From NCBI RefSeq assembly GCF_002878395.1, contig NC_061118.1, forward strand, positions 87,157,359-87,221,358: a DNA stretch of 64,000 bases. The letters are read 5' to 3'. Shown piece by piece: positions 12,662 through 23,619 of the stretch. The notes beneath the pieces were generated by a model, which searched no databases, was not told the origin of the DNA, and worked only from the letters and a program-made list of their open reading frames with translations. The position numbers were made by a program, and so were the translations under genes. Each line of letters begins with the position of its first letter. Positions within the stretch are counted from its first letter, which is position 1. This DNA is from Capsicum annuum. Taxonomy: Eukaryota > Streptophyta > Magnoliopsida > Solanales > Solanaceae.

Positions 12662-14944
12662 TGTCATGATTTGGGGCTACCCCCAGTCTCAACAACGGTG
12701 CTTACGATCACAAGTGACCACAAGCTAACCTATGAGCTGGTACCTACTATGAGCAATGAATAAAATATGAACAGAACAGATGAGTGGAAGAAAACTGAGA
12801 AAGTAATGTACAATTGAATATTGATATACGAAATACTAAATGTCTGATACAACTGATAAGAACTGAAAGTAACTAACTGACTTCTAAATGTCTTAAAGCC
12901 TCTAAACTGACTGACGAGTTAATAGTACAGATCCCCAACTAACTCCGACTGATTGAATAAAATGAAATAATAAAATAATTGAATAAATATAACATGTCCT
13001 TGATGGATGAGGACTGATAAGGACTCACCACTGTGGCTGCTGGATTAAGCTAAGTTGTCTAACTACGGTCGAGAAACTGTGCGTCCGAACCTATGATATA
13101 AGATGTCATAGCGCAAAGAAGAGTATGCAGTCAGTACTTTGAATGTACTGGTATATGAGATGAGGTTAGGCTAATATAAATTAGGTATTATGCATATAAA
13201 ATAAGGACTAACTGAATAGCATGAGATAACTGAACATGAATGCATGAAAACTGTAACATCTGAGAATGTAAGACCAAGCATAAATTTATAATCTGATATA
13301 AGTCTGAAATCTGAAAGACTGTAAACTATATAAATGAATAACTGAAGGCTTGTACACTTGGTTAAACAAACCTGAACTGAGAATACACTAAAGTACTATA
13401 CTGAGCTGTGGGAGGTATTATCTAATCGACATGCCACAATCTGAGCTAATTGGTGTCCAAACTGTAACCCCAGTTGGAAGGGTGTCATACCGTGCCATGG
13501 GTACTACCAGTGGCTGTGTGGATCCACTAATCGAATGTCCCAAAGGACTAGGAAGTTAGTCCTAAATAGGTGGGTAACCCCTAAGAGAGTGTCAGTCCGA
13601 AACTGGCGGGTGACATCTCATAATCCTACGCTAGCTACGTAGTTATGAAACTTAGTGACTGCTACTAAGGACCTAGTCCTAACTGACGGGTGAACCCTCA
13701 TCCCTAGGTTCACTCGGTGCTAAATCTTACTCCCAACTAAATTGATACTGGTACTGGACTGAACTAAACTCAACTGAATATTATTATATAACAGATAGGG
13801 CTCATCATGAATATAAATATCTAAGTATACTTATAAGATTCATGGATTAACTGTCTGTATACTTGAAAAGCTAAATTCATGTAAATCACATAAGTATCGG
13901 GTGTTCATAACCCACTAGCACTGAGTGGAATTAACAATAATGTCATATAAAAGCTTTAAAATCATATTAGGGGATCATTTTTCAAAACCCAACACTTAGG
14001 CGTTTCATTAAAACACATGAGAGTCGGGAACTTAAGCATGGGAATGGGTAAAGCATGCGAGAATAATATGATTACAAGACTAAAATCATAACTTAGGGAT
14101 ATAACGTGAAGATTACAATATTTAAAACATGTAATGGCTCATCCCACTTGAAAAAAAACACTTATAATCATAACTTGTAATTGAATTCACAAGAGATTCA
14201 TGGAGATACTTTAACTTAAACATGAAAAACTCATAATTTAAAATGAAAAAGGGATTCTTGGACTCCATGGGTGAAAGGAACCCATGGATGAACATCGCAC
14301 ATACCTCACTAAATGATTTCGTGAAGATTCTTTAGAATTTCTTAAGGTTTGAAGCTTGAATTCCTTGATTCCTTGTGAATGGGCTAGAGTTTGTTCTTGA
14401 GGTGGGAGATGGTTTTCTTGAGAGATTTTATGAATAAAGGGGCAAATAATGCTCCTTGGCCACCTAAATTTCGTGTTATGGATGAGTTTGGGTGGGGGAA
14501 TTGACCCAAATGCCCTTAAGTAACAAAGAACAAAAGTTAGACGGATAAAAGAGGGCAAACCGCGGGCTCTTGACCGACGCGCTAAGCCCCGTACTGCGGG
14601 CTCCAGACTGGTGGGCTAAGCCCCGCACCGCGGGCTTCAGTCCGGCGGAATAAGCCCAATGTCGTGAGCCTATCCTGGTGCCCTTACTATTTTGCTTCTC
14701 CAAACATGCCTCTACACTAGTCTAAAAATTTTAAAACTCACCTGAGACCCATCTTGAACAACCCCGATCATGAATCAACTTAAAAATTGACGTTCTGAGG
14801 TCGAGAAGGTCAAAAATAAAATCATTAAAGCTTAGGGACCTTGAAAATGATAAAGTCTCAACACTTAGTGAAATTTCTAAGTCTTAGACCCTTTTAACAT
14901 GCAATCGTGAGTTGAATTGAGCTAGGATCTTACGGGGTATTACA
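12662..14944 (-). repeat. 5' LTR of element 2 (2283 bp)
   Basis: Bounded by TGTAATACC at 14944 and TGACA at 12662, with the primer site just inside. It is AT-rich except for GC-rich tandem repeats near 14560. The ORFs at 14238-14703 fall inside this LTR and are not supported as genes. Confidence 0.85.
14560..14662. repeat. 34-bp GC-rich tandem repeat in LTR
   Basis: Three successive units of about 34 bp, each containing a form of CGGGCT and GCTAAGCCCC, plus a partial fourth. It is strikingly GC-rich against its surroundings. Confidence 0.75.
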
Positions 14945-14953
14945 CTATATTGT

Positions 14954-16600
14954 TCAGAAAAAAATAAGTTTCCAATGTATTTCTAACAAGTGAGAAACAA
15001 ATACTTCACTACTCCTTTGAAAATAAATTACAAGTCCTTCTATTGTGACCTTGATGACTACATCTTCCACAATAATTTGTGCTTGAAGAGATAGTTTCAT
15101 CAGATTTCTTATGCCTCGATTCCTTTGGTCTCTCCGGTGGTCTTTTGTACTTTGATGGTAAGACCACTTCCTCTTCAACTTACTTAGACATATTTCAATC
15201 CTTCATAGATGACATTCAATTTATTGGTACTTCATATGTCTTCACGATTGTTGCAGGCTTGTAACAATCAGAACTATATGACCCCATATCTTTTATGTAT
15301 TTGCTCTTTAAAACTGCAATCACATGCCAATGTGGTATCTTGTCAAGTTGGAACCTACAATAATTGCATGTGTTACTCTCAAGATCAGTGATGTACCTTC
15401 AACCATCTTCATATACAGAGTATACTTACTCGGATAAAGCCTTAACCTAGCCAACCATTCACCAGTCAAGCTATTATTAGTTGAAAATGTATAAACACAA
15501 AAAAACAAAAATAAGCAACATAAACAGAATTTATATATCAAGAATAGAACCAAAATTATCTATGATAAAACAGACCACAAATTCTGATAAATATAAATAA
15601 ATAATAAAAAAGCAGATATCCGAATTTGAAATTTGTGACATCAATACAGATAAACTACTTTTTTAAAGGGGGGGTGTATCTTTGCAATATATAAGAGATG
15701 TAATGATAATTTATTTTGTTAAACGAGCAGATTTTGCCATGTTTAGAGTTAAAATTTCTTCAAACCTTCTAACCAATGTAGTCTTTGTATGTGAAGCTAT
15801 CTCTCTATTCTTGCAATTCCACTCTCCAAAAAGTATTCTTGCTTCTTTTAGAAATTTCAAGAGATGAAGTTGACGCTCATATACACCATTGATATATTCA
15901 GCAATATTCGATGTCTTCATCCTCCCTCTGTTTGTTGGTGCATGACATCTTGCCCACTTATCATGTCCGGTATTATACAAGTAAACCTTAACCTTGTGGT
16001 CGACCTTCCCAACTTTAGCCATAATATACTCAAAATCCTCTTTTTGTATTCCTATTATTGAATAGTATAAGTCACTAAGTCGATTTCTACTACTCCTAGA
16101 GTTTGTGCACACATTCTTCTAAAGATGCCAAGTACTAGCAAAAATGAGAAACATTCGGATACACAATGCCTACACTTTTATAATGCTTTCATTCCGATTA
16201 GATACAACACACATTCTCACATTCTCGGTAACCACTTTTAAACTACTCAAAAAACCAAGATCATGAGCAATCATTCTCAGTATCTACAACACCATACGCT
16301 ATTAACAAAATGCAACCTAAAATCAGACAACATGTGATACATTAAATTTTCAAGCCAATGTAGATCAGTTTATTACTTATGTGAATATACACTACATTCT
16401 AACATAAGTTCAATCAATTACTTGCACCATCGAGAATGTTAGCTGAAACAAACATTTCTTTGTATGCTCCACTCAAATGAGCAGCATCCACAACTACAGT
16501 TCTACAAAACTCAAAATCTTTCAAATATAAATTTATAAAAAGATACATGAATTCGTTTTTTGAAGACTTGGAATGTATCTTGGCATTCGTCTATATCCAT
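14954..16600 (-). pseudogene. Mutator-like (MULE) transposase remnant
   Basis: Decayed MuDR-type transposase. On the minus strand, pieces with VVVDAAHLSGAYK (about 16500-16440), then SNRNESIIKV and WHL (about 16225-16120), the 133-codon stretch with WARCHAPTNRGRMKTSNIAE and FGEWNCKNREIA (16112-15711), a SWIM-type zinc-finger region (VIAVLKSKYIKDMG, about 15330-15280) and a C-terminal knuckle CGRCSHQGHNRRTC (about 15070-15030). In working relatives these form a DDE nuclease with SWIM finger that cuts MULE ends. Frameshifts and stops separate the pieces. No terminal inverted repeats were identified. The gypsy LTR of element 2 starts 10 bp beyond its lower end. Confidence 0.82.
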
Positions 16601-17680
16601 TAGTTGGTCCCCCCTCCCTAACATTGTTCTTGTTCCATGAAAGATGCACTTGGAAAAAGAAGAAAAACTACCGCTCTCTACATTTTTTGTTTACTTGGTA
16701 TCTTCTACAATACTAATTGCTTATATTTCTTAAAATTAGTCTAAGCGTTTACTTTTATGTTGCAGGAGCTCAGTTAGATTTTATACTGTGACTGTAAACA
16801 AAAATTACGCTATCATGCAACACATGTTGAAGACTATGTTGGGACTTTTTCAATCGCCCCTCCGGTCACAACTACATTTCATGAGCTAATATTTTCTAAT
16901 ACCACTTCAATACAATCTAATATTTCATTGCGACTCAAAACTATATGCATCACCTTTTTGTTGCAAACATACATTCCAGAAAAAAAATAAACTCAAACAC
17001 GAGGAGTTCGTTTGAAGTTCAAAAATCCCAACTGGAAAAAGCAACAGAAAGTTTTGACAACTTCCACCAAATAAGTTATGTTGATCTTATATTATTGCAG
17101 GTGCAGAAATTTTCCCTGCCATTTTAGAGAAAAACAAAAAGATACTTTGTGCATAGTTGTATTTTCCTCCTGTTCCGTAGAACATTTCCTAGTAAATACT
17201 AACAGTTGTCATCGACTTTTTTTAATTAAATCTGCAACACAAATGACACAAGAATTGACCTGTAAGGACTTCGTCCAGGTATAAATTAAACCTCTTACCA
17301 GATTCTGTGCAGTTATCACCCCTCATCAAGATAATGCATGTCGCACATTGACAGAAGTCTACGTACTAAGCTTGAAAATGGTTCAATAAATTCATCTTGT
17401 TGCACCAAAGCCAAGTTAAAATTATGAACAATGACAACAATACACAGCTCAGTAAAATGAAAACCAGAAATGCAAATAATAGTAACAAGCACAGACTTAA
17501 AAGTGCAAGATGATCCATACACACTCGACCAAGAAGAGAAAACGATCTTATAATCTCCGCTATTTCTGATTAAGAACAATATAGTTTTTCTCCTCTCCTT
17601 GCGCGTCTTGATGATGTGCAGCACCAACTTGTGCTCTTTTTCTCATTAACCATCAACCATATATCAAACCATGACCAAAG
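16601..17680. other. Intergenic, nothing recognised
   Basis: AT-rich sequence between the MULE remnant and the 3' end of the NF-YA gene. The short ORFs here show no family motif. Confidence 0.6.
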
Positions 17681-17719
17681 CTTAGGAAAAAGTGAATTCT
17701 GGAAAAGGAAGAGTAACAT

Positions 17720-17739
17720 AGCCAAGGATGAACTGCCGC
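17720..17739 (-). promoter_or_regulatory. miR169-type target site in NF-YA 3' UTR
   Basis: The plus strand reads AGCCAAGGATGAACTGCCGC. Mature miR169, as I remember it, contains AGCCAAGGATGACTTGCCG, so the complementary minus-strand transcript would pair along almost the whole site with about three mismatches toward the 3' half of the miRNA. It lies about 85 nt after the NF-YA stop codon. miR169 regulation of NF-YA mRNAs through 3' UTR sites is established in plants; use of this copy is inferred. Confidence 0.85.
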
Positions 17740-17823
17740 TTATTCATTTGTGTGCACCAATAAGAATGCATTTCTAATACAACCTGTGTTGGCACCACCA
17801 CCATAAAAAATACAAGCGTGCTG

Positions 17824-20800
17824 TCAGGTTCCAACATGCATGAAGTCTTCAGCTTCCTGCATGTGAAAAGGGAAGCCAGAGACTCTGAACTCTGGCTGCC
17901 GGAACATGTCATCATCATTGAAGATGCTTGTCACATCAGAACCAGATTGGGTGGAAGTCCCCCAACTACCACTCTCAGAGTGTTGAACCATAGCACCTGC
18001 CTGTTGCTTAAAGATATTTTTGTCATGCTTTGGAGATGAAGGGTTGGATTGCTGCATATTCTTTGTGTTCAAAAAACGCCCTCCAGAACCCCTAGCTCTC
18101 TCCATGGCGTGACGATGTCGAGAATCGTGAAGATATGGCTGTGTCATACAAAAGATGGGATAAGACTACAACTTTATTATCAGCAAGTGCAAGTACTATG
18201 TCATGGACGAACCTTTCTGTCTTTGACAAGCTTATTTTGAGCCTCTAGCTTGGCACGAACCTGTCGCCTTTTAAGGATAGCATTGTATTGTTTCGCATTC
18301 ACATAAATAGGCAAGCTCTCTGTGCAGTCAAGAGGAAGTGCAACTCTTGTAGAGGTGACACCCGCCCTCTGAGGATAATTCTATATAAAGCCCACATCAA
18401 AAAGAGTTTAACATAGTAACAGCAAAAATCCATTGCCAAGTGAATAAATTCTAGTTTTTCATTTAAGTTGAAGATCGAGGAGCTCAACAGAGCATTAAAT
18501 GAGAAGAAGAGCTCTTTATTTGTAATTAAGACGACTGGATGAATTTCTACTCGCTCTGCTAGTGAATAACTAGCGTGAATATCTGCTAGTTGCTCGGAAA
18601 AGATGGCATAAGTTAGTTGTGTGTTGCATTTGGTAGGTTTTGCAAATCACAAAGTTCACATGGTAAAAGGATGATGTCACTGGACATCATCAAAGAGAGC
18701 TGTTTTGCCGCATCATTTGTTTCTTCACAGATCAGATTTGTTTTGGTTTCTTGTGTTTAATAAAGATACTCCCATCTGTTTTGGTGCATCATTTGTTTCA
18801 ATATATGTATCTTACTTTTCCTTTTTATTCTATTTAAAAAAAAATGTCCTCTTTCTATATTTAGTAAGCTTTCTACTATTTCCTTTTTGGGAATGACATG
18901 ACATATTTAAGACCACAAAATTCAAAGGATATTTTCCATGTCATACATACCTTTAGTTTAAAACCACAAGCTTCAAAAGTATTCTTTACAATCGTGCCCA
19001 ATCAAACTAAGACACACAAAATGAAATGAAAGGAGTATGATAGTAGAGAAAATATCACTTTTCCAACTTAACAAGTAAGTTGATAAACTTCAATAACAGG
19101 AACTCAATCACCAAATGGTTATCTCCTGCTCCACCTCGAGTCAGTTTCAGGTTTATTATAATAGCAAGAGTAGTGCATCAAAGATGACCAATTTTAGCTT
19201 CACTATTCCTCTTAAGATGACATACAAAATCAATTGCATCAAGTTTAATAGTTACTTGTTGACAAACAAAAGAATTTATGAATTTATGACAAGCACCAAA
19301 TGCCAACCAGATCCAAGAAAAAAGAGAAAAGATGAATACACAAAAAGAAACATTTTGACATGGAATATGCAACAAATTTTCCCAACATGAAAAGGTGAGA
19401 ATGCGAGCAAGTTGAGTCACAATGATATTGGCAGCATCAGGCAGAGATGCAGAGATAAACTAGTCCTGATTGACTCTTTCACTCCAGGTACATTATATTT
19501 TTGGATTTTGAATCATAAAAGATACAAACAGCAATCTTAAAAACATTTTTGCGTAAAAACATGTAGTCAAGGTTACTTACGATGGCATTTGATTCATAAG
19601 TAGATATGAGCCTTCCAAAGTAAGAGTCAGCCCAGGGGTAGGATACGCAAGCCTAGAAGAGAAAGTGACTAATTAGTTTACCAGTTATTTTGCATCTATA
19701 AATCTTTTCGTGTGAAATGCTGAATGAAGATTTTAAATGCACTCCACATTAAGCGTCTCTTTTTTCCCCTCTTTTTCTTTCTTCTATATTCCTTGTGAGG
19801 AACAAACTTAGTTTCAATGTGGCGCAATCTATATTCACCAACAACTCATTCTAAACACTGCAATCTGTTCAAGAAAGGCAGAGCCACTTAGTATACTGAG
19901 TTGTAGTAACTTGGAAAGGTGAAAATGCTAAATTTAGAAACATGGAGCAATTTCATTGAAACCAGGTTTTTTGTCAAAATCCCTTTCCTCTGGGCGAGGA
20001 AACCAGCAGCAAGAGCAGGAAAGGAAGTTAGAGAGAGAGAGAGAGAGATGTTTTAGAATTTATTCCACAAGCCCCCAAACTCACGTCAAGACAGAGGTAG
20101 TGGAAAATAAATTGTAATAAGGAAAAAAAAGATAAATACTGATGGATGACATTAACTATATGCATCAGTAAGTGAGTGGCAGCAGCACGCAAAAAATGGA
20201 AATGCAGGTAACAAACTGACATCAAGGTCTACCAGACCAGACTACATAGAATATGAAAGTAAGTAAAAGATTACAGACCGCTGGATGATTATGATGCACT
20301 TGCAGCTGAGGAAGAGTGTTCGTATCACTTTCACCTGATAGGGATGCATTTGTTCCAGTCTCTTCTTGCAAATCATAAATTCCACCCCAACCTATGTGAA
20401 AGATGTTAAATATAATATATTTTTAACTATCTCAAAAATAAATTATAAATATATTCTTTAATTAGTTTCAAGCCATAATTAATAGTCATTATTAAAATAT
20501 TATAAACTACCTTGAAGAGCTAGTATTTTTAATTCTAATGGTTTCATTTCACATATGTAACAGCCAATATGTTTATGACATTAACGGTACAGTTGACTAG
20601 TAATATTCTTCAATATCATTTATTATTGGGACATGATTGATTGTGTAATAAATTGTGCAGATTTTTCTCCCTAATTTGTGCTCTATAAATGTAAATAATA
20701 TTCTAGCTGATTTCTAGTAATTTAGATATCTAGTTACCTTAGTTAGCTCTTCCTTTACTTGTATATATATCTATGTAATCTATGTAAACTTTGGATAATA

Positions 20801-23604
20801 AAGAAGACTAATACACTGCTACTTCTTCATCTCTTGAACCTTTAGAGGCCGTTTGGTGTGAGGTACTAAGACAAATTATCTCGGGATAAACTTTTTAATA
20901 CATCGTTTTGTTTGGCAATACTTGGGATAACTTATCCCGGGACTAATAATAGTCCCGGGATAAGTTATACCACATATTTGGTAGTATAAGTTATCCCACC
21001 TTAATTTATCCTTGGATAAATTATAAAATGACAAAAATACCCCCAAACCCATTACAAACACATTTCTCCAATCTTTTTCATCATCTCTAATTATTGCTTT
21101 TGAAATTGAAAAAAGATTATTGATATCTACTTGATTATCTAAAACGCGTTATTATGACAAATTAAAAAGACTAAAATATCTTATGTTGGAACGACGGAAA
21201 TATATGACTAAGAAAAATTAACCTCTTATTTATTGAACTTTGCATTTTTTTTCATCCCATTACTTGTGAATTTTATAAACTTATACGTTATTTTATTATA
21301 TAAAGGATCAAAATGCAAAATTAACAAATTAAAAATTAAAATATGTTAAGATTCATACATAATAAGGATCAAAACTAGGTACTATAATTTTTTATATATC
21401 CAACAAAATGTAGGTAGTATAGTTTTTTAAGCATAGAAAAACGGAATTCAACATCAACTTTTTCCTTCCAAGTGTTATTTTTGTGAATTGATAACACAGA
21501 AAGTTCTTACTACGCAATGAAAAGATTAATTAAAGTAAGTAGATTTTATAATAATAATTACTATTCACTAGTAATCTGTAAAATATTTTAGCAACTGCAA
21601 AGGCGTTGTCTAGTTTTAATACACATTATCGTTTCACAATCGACTCTATTGTTCAATTACATATTTTAAATTAAATAGTTTTTTAATCACTTGAAAATTG
21701 ATATTATATATATCAATTAAAATGAATTTTCATATTCTATATTATATGAGTAATATGTTTTTAAATGAAGTGACATAAACAACAAATCTTCTTTTACTTT
21801 AACAAACTTAAGTTGCAAGTTTTTATTTTAAACTAAATAAGATGTAGTAAGATTTTTTTTTTAAACACACATGGCATAATCATGGCCCATGGGAAGGCAC
21901 ATGCAAAAAAATTAAAGCTAAATAAGATGAAAGTTTTATTTTTAAAATACACACGATATAATCATGAAAAAACACACAAAAAAAATTAAGCTAAATAAGA
22001 TGAAAGTTTTATTTTTAAGAATAAATATTTAAAGTTTGAAAAGAAATATATATAAACAAAAAAGAAGTTAAATAAGATGGGGGTATTTTGGTAATCAATT
22101 ACTTTATTCTTAGAAATTATACCATGCATATTACTTTGAAAACAACAAACCAAACACTCAATAAAAAATAATCCCAACATAACTAATCCCAGTATAACTT
22201 ATCCTACCATAACTTATCCCAGCATAACTAATCCCAACATAACTACATTCCCAACCAAACGACACCTTATGGTATAGTGTGAATAAGACTCCAAAGTTAC
22301 AAAAGAATTCTTGGTTGATAGAAGTTCTAAACTTCACCAATTATTCTGTAAGTCCAATCTTGTTTTATCTAGGTCTACTTCATAGTCTACGAACACCAGA
22401 TTCAACACATTGTACTCATATTCGAAAATCCAGCAAAATTTCTTATTATGTTATATTCCTTAACATTATTTTTTAGATATGTAGGGGATTGTTAAATATA
22501 ATATATTTTTAATAATCTCAAAAATAAATTATAAATATCTTCTTTAATTAGTTTCTAGCCATAATTAGTAGTCATTATTAAAATATTATACACTACCTTG
22601 AATAGCCATTATTTTTAATTCTAATGGCTTCATTTCACATATGTAACAGCCATATGTTTATGACATTAACGGTACAGTTGACTATTGATATTCTTCAATA
22701 TCATTTATATCCATTTTATTACCTTTTCCAAAACTATTGGAGACTTTGATTAGCTCTTCTTTACCGTTGCAAATATAGTTCATTTTAAGGAGATGGTTGC
22801 TAATTAATCACTCTAAAATCAAAGGTTTTTCCTTTTGAAAAGTGTAGCTATCCAGAGATACATTCTTCCTCTTCTCTTTTGATCTTGTGCTGGGTTTTCT
22901 TCATTTGTTAATATTTGTTAGTTTTTGACTCCTATTTAATACTAGAAGAGCTTGTTGAATCCTAGGGAATATACTCGTACCGGACGAAATATCCTTAAGC
23001 ACGGTGTCTGACACGCCTCAAGTTATGATGAATTCCCAACAACTATTCGAGAAGAAGGTATTTTTTGTAAGATTTTACAGCAAAAGTACACCACGTAACT
23101 GATGTCAACGTACGAATAAAATATATGTATAACAGATATGAAAAACTAAATTTCCTGCTAAAGCCTATTTGAGGTCATATTGATAAGAACGTTATTTGAG
23201 TTACTTATATTCTGAGATTTTCACTGCAAAGGTGAATAAATTTATCGAACTTTTCTTACATAAGGAGGTGAGGTCTCAATTTGTTAATCTTCTGAACCCA
23301 ATAGAATTGAAGCTTAACAAGAGATTACATTCCAGTTCATTTATTTTGTACCTGGATGAGCTGCAACATTTTGCAGAACGGTGTTGCTTTTTCCCATGGC
23401 GGCCTCCACATGATTCGATTGACCCGTTGACAGAGTAGAAGTTGAATCCAGATCTTGGAACTGGGATTCTGATTTCTTAATATCAGAGTGATGTTTCAAT
23501 GCAGATTTCTCACTGGAGTTCCACATAGATGAGCAACTCACGAACAGAGGAGTAAAAGATTGACTTTCTTTTCCAGGACAACCTTTCTTCGAGAAACTTA
23601 GCAT
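17824..23604 (-). CDS. NF-YA (HAP2/CBF-B) transcription factor, 5 coding exons
   Basis: NF-YA is the sequence-specific subunit of the trimeric CCAAT-box binding factor. Exons inferred on the minus strand: 23604-23352, 20391-20279, 19652-19581, 18380-18213, 18138-17824. All have GT donors and AG acceptors, and the phases join without a break to 306 residues. Features: a Ser/Gln-rich N-terminus with [15 protein letters not shown]; exon 3 YPWADSYFG; exon 4 holds the subunit-interaction helix ([18 protein letters not shown]) and linker; exon 5 the DNA-contact helix ([12 protein letters not shown], then GGRFLNTK). The ATG at 23604 is preceded in frame by TGA; an upstream 5' UTR exon is likely. HAMERARG has Glu where plant copies usually have Arg or Lys; human NF-YA has Ala there. 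Introns 1-4 are about 2960, 626, 1200 and 74 bp; intron 1 holds two nested mobile elements. The paralogue number cannot be assigned. Confidence 0.92.
20404..22707 (+). mobile_element. Small LTR retroelement (TRIM-like) in NF-YA intron 1
   Basis: Direct repeats start TGTTAAATATAATA at 20404 and at 22490 and match over about 220 bp. The left copy runs about 440 bp to about 20843, with a TATA-like TATAAAT (20684) and AATAAA (20797). The right copy is truncated near 22707. A degenerate primer site (TGGTATAG at about 22271) follows the left LTR once the nested element is removed, and a purine run (GTAGGGGAT, 22481-22489) precedes the right LTR. The internal region is only about 220 bp with no coding capacity, which fits a non-autonomous miniature LTR element. 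Its left end is 12 nt from the exon-2 acceptor of NF-YA. Confidence 0.75.
20845..22266. mobile_element. PIF/Harbinger-like non-autonomous element
   Basis: Terminal inverted repeats GAGGCCGTTTGGTG and, on the other strand, GGTGTCGTTTGGTT, flanked by TTA on both sides (20842-20844 and 22267-22269). TTA duplications and G/C-rich termini with GTTTGGT are typical of PIF/Harbinger. About 1.42 kb with no transposase; it carries repeated GGGATAACTTATCC-like motifs near both ends. It sits at the LTR/primer-site junction of the small LTR element. Confidence 0.7.
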
Positions 23605-23619
23605 CCTCTTCAAAGCCGG

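Larger units (their letters stand above)
7409..14944 (-). mobile_element. Ty3/gypsy chromovirus (element 2), 3' LTR truncated
   Basis: Minus-strand element in the order 5' LTR (14944-12662), primer site, gag, protease, RT, RNase H, integrase, degenerate chromodomain, polypurine tract, then the first 132 bp of the 3' LTR (7540-7409). The LTR starts TGTAATACC. The chromodomain-like end of integrase (about 8020-7860) places it in the chromovirus branch, probably Tekay/Del-like. Many stops and frameshifts make it defective. The 3' LTR is cut at a junction with element 1 at 7408/7409, so no target duplication can be read. Confidence 0.88.

Noticed and set aside
14238..14703. Two ORFs with PPKLIH and QEQTLAHSQ text
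   Set aside because: Inside the 5' LTR of the gypsy element, overlapping each other, no motif.
23605..23613. Start of NF-YA three codons further upstream
   Set aside because: The codon there is TTG; the first ATG is at 23604 and a TGA lies in frame shortly upstream.
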